This document shows, in pieces, positions 6,781 to 8,581 of a stretch of DNA of 8,581 nt (position 1 is its first letter; the number at the start of each line of letters is the position of its first letter). The DNA comes from Methanoregulaceae archaeon. GTDB taxonomy: Archaea > Halobacteriota > Methanomicrobia > Methanomicrobiales > Methanospirillaceae. The position numbers were made by a program, and so were the translations under genes. The notes beneath the pieces are model-generated. The model worked only from the letters and a program-made list of their open reading frames with translations. It had not been told where the DNA came from and made no database searches. The stretch spans positions 1,336-9,916 of the forward strand of contig DUGL01000222.1 in NCBI GenBank assembly GCA_013331415.1. The letters are read 5' to 3'.

Positions 6781-7302
6781 TCAGTCACGTTCCTGTCCTT
6801 TCGAGACTGCTACCTTTGCGCAGCGTATCACCCGGTCATGCATGCGGTACCCGCAGCAGAACTCCTCGATCACGGTCCCTTCTTCATAGGGGGAGGGGAT
6901 CGCGGCAACCGCCTCGTGCAGAGCGGGGTCAAACTTTGTTCCCTTCGATTCGATGGGACGGATACCCTGTCGTTCCAGCACGGTCTTGAAGAGCTTGTGG
7001 ATCTGCTCGAGACCTTCCTGCGCTTTTCCGTCCTCTGATTGCGCCGCCCGCTCAAAATTGTCCACCACTTCGAGGAGGTCGAGGGCGAACCCGTCAAGGG
7101 CACAGGCGATCCGGGCATCCAGCTCCCGTGCCATCCGCTTCCGGTAATTGTCAAAATCGGCGGCGAGCCGAAGGAACCGTTCGTTCAGGTCACGGTAGTC
7201 CCGCTGCAGATCCTCAAAGGAGGGGGTTAATGAATCAGCGGATGAATTGTCTGTCTTTTCCTGATCCAACCCATTAAATTCCTCCTCTGCATCATGAACC
7301 AT
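6781..7302 (-). CDS. grpE: Nucleotide exchange factor GrpE
   Basis: Releases ADP from DnaK so that the chaperone cycle can continue; works as a dimer in the cytoplasm. At 173 residues it has normal length: an acidic, variable N-terminus, a long coiled-coil helix at about 30-65 with the FDNYRKR motif at 50-56, and the C-terminal beta domain with FDPALHEA at 124-131, EEGTV at 140-144 and GYRMHDRVIR at 151-160. The usual RPA after this motif is RCA here, and three cysteines (149, 150, 161) cluster in that domain. The ATG at 7302 is the first in frame and is about 33 nt from the TATA box, implying a very short leader without a clear ribosome-binding site. A strong GAGGAGG lies 15 nt inside the gene, before an out-of-frame ATG. 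First gene of grpE-dnaK-dnaJ. Confidence 0.95.
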   Translation of the reverse strand: MVHDAEEEFNGLDQEKTDNSSADSLTPSFEDLQRDYRDLNERFLRLAADFDNYRKRMARELDARIACALDGFALDLLEVVDNFERAAQSEDGKAQEGLEQIHKLFKTVLERQGIRPIESKGTKFDPALHEAVAAIPSPYEEGTVIEEFCCGYRMHDRVIRCAKVAVSKGQERD

Positions 7303-7334
7303 AGGACGATCAAGATAATAATTGGATTGTAGTT

Positions 7335-7343
7335 CTATAAAAT
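7335..7343 (-). promoter_or_regulatory. TATA box of the grpE-dnaK-dnaJ operon
   Basis: On the minus strand ATTTTATAG (7343 to 7335) is the best TATA-box match in the window and sits in a local AT-rich island. Usual spacing puts the transcription start near 7313, about 11 nt before the grpE ATG at 7302. Three TGAC copies lie just upstream (7348-7364). No other promoter is needed for dnaK and dnaJ given the 1 to 4 nt gene spacing. Confidence 0.65.
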
Positions 7344-7347
7344 GATT

Positions 7348-7364
7348 GTCATACTGTCACGTCA
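7348..7364 (-). repeat. Triple TGAC repeat upstream of the chaperone promoter
   Basis: GTCA occurs at 7348-7351, 7356-7359 and 7361-7364 (TGAC on the minus strand), directly upstream of the chaperone TATA box in the position where archaeal activators or the BRE region act. It could be a regulator-binding site for heat-shock control, but short repeats also arise by chance. Confidence 0.3.
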
Positions 7365-7671
7365 GCAGTGCATCAGGATCATGCCCGTTCAGGGGGTCCG
7401 GGAACGCTCCCGGGAATGCCGGCCAGTGCAGGGGCACCCCTGGCAGCAGGCCGGGCCCACCGGGAGGGAGCAGCACGGGAAACCTCTCCCGGATTCACGC
7501 TGCCCCCTTCCGTCCCGATGCTGCATCGTTTCCTGTACCTTCTGCTGACCCCCCTATCGCTCTGGCTGTACAGCGCACGCTCGTCTCGCTGTTTCCCGTG
7601 AGCTCCGGACCTCCCGTGTCCTGCAGACCGGGTCCCGTTCAGCTCATCCTCCCGTTTGGCTGCATCACACT
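7365..7671. other. Gene-free stretch between the grpE and purH promoters
   Basis: About 300 nt, GC-rich, with no supported gene. Plus-strand frames of 68 to 128 codons lack ribosome-binding sites and recognisable domains, and the longest runs into the start of purH in another frame. It contains a small perfect hairpin at 7398-7413 (CCGGGA, loop ACGC, TCCCGG) and a longer imperfect inverted repeat at 7599-7646. No tRNA or known structured RNA was recognised. Confidence 0.55.
7599..7646 (+). repeat. Imperfect inverted repeat upstream of purH
   Basis: TGAGCT (7599-7604) pairs with AGCTCA (7641-7646), and inside it GGACC (7607-7611) pairs with GGTCC (7631-7635). An alternative inner pairing uses CCCG (7613-7616) with CGGG (7629-7632). 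The repeat ends about 26 nt before the purH TATA-like element, so it may be an operator or part of an unrelated transcript. Confidence 0.35.
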
Positions 7672-7681
7672 CATATGTAAT
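7672..7681 (+). promoter_or_regulatory. TATA-like promoter of purH
   Basis: CATATGTAAT is centred about 25 nt before the purH ATG at 7701, the distance normally found between an archaeal TATA box and the transcription start. The bases just before the ATG (CCCTCACC) contain no ribosome-binding site. Together these suggest a leaderless purH transcript. Confidence 0.5.
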
Positions 7682-7700
7682 CGTTTCCAATACCCTCACC

Positions 7701-8581
7701 ATGAAGTGGGCACTCCTCTCTGTGTGGGATAAACAGGGTATCCTCGAGCTGGCACGGGCACTTGGGAAACAGGGGGTAAAAATACTCTCCTCAGGGGGAA
7801 CCGGAACGGTCCTGAACGAGGCAGGTATCGCATTCACCGAAGTATCGGCGTACACCGGCTCGACCGAGATGATGGGCGGACGGGTGAAGACCCTGCACCC
7901 GAAGGTGCACGGCGGGCTGCTCGGGAGGAGGGGGATCGATGATGCCACCATGGCAGAACAGGGAATCACCCCGATCGACCTCCTGGTGACCAACCTCTAC
8001 CCCTTCGAAGATATGGCAAGCACCAGCCCGGACCTTGAGCACCTGGTGGAGTACATCGATGTCGGAGGTCCGGCAATGATACGGGCAGCGGCAAAGAATT
8101 ACCGGGACGTTGCCGTCATCACCGACCCGGCCGACTACCGGCTCGTCATTGACGCACTCGCAGCGGGAGATTTTTCACCAGAACAGCGGTTCATGCTCGC
8201 GAAGAAGGCATTCGCCCGGACCGCAGCGTACGACGCAGCGATCAGCAATTATTTCCAATCGGCGGGAGGTGCCCCCCCTGCGATCTACACCGTACAGTTC
8301 CGGAACGGGAGAGCACTCAGGTACGGCGAGAACCCGCACCAGAAGGGGGCAGTCTTTGGCGAAGCGGGCGTGGCTGCTGCGATCCCCGTACAGGGCAAAC
8401 CGATGTCGTACAACAACTACCTGGACCTGCATGCTGCAGCAGGACTGGCCAGGGAGTTCGAAGAGCCGGTAGCGGTGATCGTCAAGCACAACAACCCGTG
8501 CGGTGTCGCAACCAGTGAATCGGTCTTTGCTGCCTATATGCACGCCCGTGAGGTCGACCCGGTTTCAGCCTATGGGTCCGT
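7701..8581 (+). CDS. purH: Bifunctional AICAR transformylase / IMP cyclohydrolase PurH, 3'-truncated by window edge
   Basis: Carries out the last two steps of purine synthesis: formylation of AICAR to FAICAR with 10-formyltetrahydrofolate, then ring closure to IMP. The frame is open from ATG 7701 to the window end (293 codons, about half the usual 500 to 530). It begins with ALLSVWDKQGI, then has the IMP cyclohydrolase motif GGRVKTLHPKVHGG at 59-72, LVTNLYPF and YIDVGGPAMIRAAAKN. From about residue 200 the transformylase domain begins, with YGENPHQ at 208-214, SYNNYLDLHAA, and KHNNPCG at 262-268. So this is the two-domain form and not a stand-alone cyclohydrolase. The start fits the conserved N-terminus; no ribosome-binding site precedes it, and a TATA-like element lies 25 nt upstream. 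Divergent from grpE with a 398-nt gap. Confidence 0.96.
   Translation, partial: MKWALLSVWDKQGILELARALGKQGVKILSSGGTGTVLNEAGIAFTEVSAYTGSTEMMGGRVKTLHPKVHGGLLGRRGIDDATMAEQGITPIDLLVTNLYPFEDMASTSPDLEHLVEYIDVGGPAMIRAAAKNYRDVAVITDPADYRLVIDALAAGDFSPEQRFMLAKKAFARTAAYDAAISNYFQSAGGAPPAIYTVQFRNGRALRYGENPHQKGAVFGEAGVAAAIPVQGKPMSYNNYLDLHAAAGLAREFEEPVAVIVKHNNPCGVATSESVFAAYMHAREVDPVSAYGS

Noticed and set aside
7303..7400. Search for a CIRCE (HrcA) operator upstream of grpE
   Set aside because: No TTAGCACTC-type half-sites occur in the promoter region on either strand.
7346..7732. 128-codon frame upstream of purH
   Set aside because: Pro/Ser-rich random-looking translation, overlaps the purH start in another frame and would include the purH promoter.

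Overview
This window looks like an ordinary core-genome stretch from a GC-rich methanogenic euryarchaeon, most plausibly of the Methanomicrobiales. That placement is inferred from gene content and style: archaeal-type NAD kinase, a DUF169 protein, an archaeal tRNA-G10 methyltransferase (THUMP plus Rossmann fold), TATA-like promoters, GGTGAT/GTGA ribosome-binding sites and frequent GTG/TTG codons at possible starts. The genus cannot be fixed from the sequence alone. No mobile element, CRISPR array, rRNA or tRNA was seen.

Layout, left to right. (1) The 3' part of an NAD kinase gene (plus strand, cut by the left edge) and a DUF169 gene (plus strand) with its own promoter and ribosome-binding site. 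(2) A PP2C-type protein phosphatase gene (minus), convergent with DUF169; the two stop codons are only about 11 nt apart, with a T7 tract between them. Upstream of it on the same strand is the tRNA guanine-10 methyltransferase gene, 66 to 84 nt away depending on the phosphatase start. (3) A gene-free stretch of about 430 nt (3386-3814) with several inverted repeats. (4) A compact grpE-dnaK-dnaJ chaperone operon on the minus strand, with 1 to 4 nt between genes and translational coupling, driven from a clear TATA box near 7339. (5) A divergent intergenic stretch of about 370 to 400 nt holding inverted repeats and two promoters. (6) The 5' part of purH (plus strand), running off the right edge and probably leaderless.

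The chaperone genes form one functional unit: DnaK folds clients, DnaJ delivers them and stimulates ATP hydrolysis, GrpE exchanges nucleotide. The rest are independent housekeeping genes: NADP supply, tRNA modification, purine synthesis and a possible Ser/Thr phosphatase switch. I found no convincing undescribed system. The points most worth a second look are a strong ribosome-binding site before an out-of-frame ATG inside the grpE start region, a TGAC triplet repeat upstream of the heat-shock promoter, a cysteine cluster in the phosphatase, and structured intergenic DNA next to dnaJ and purH.
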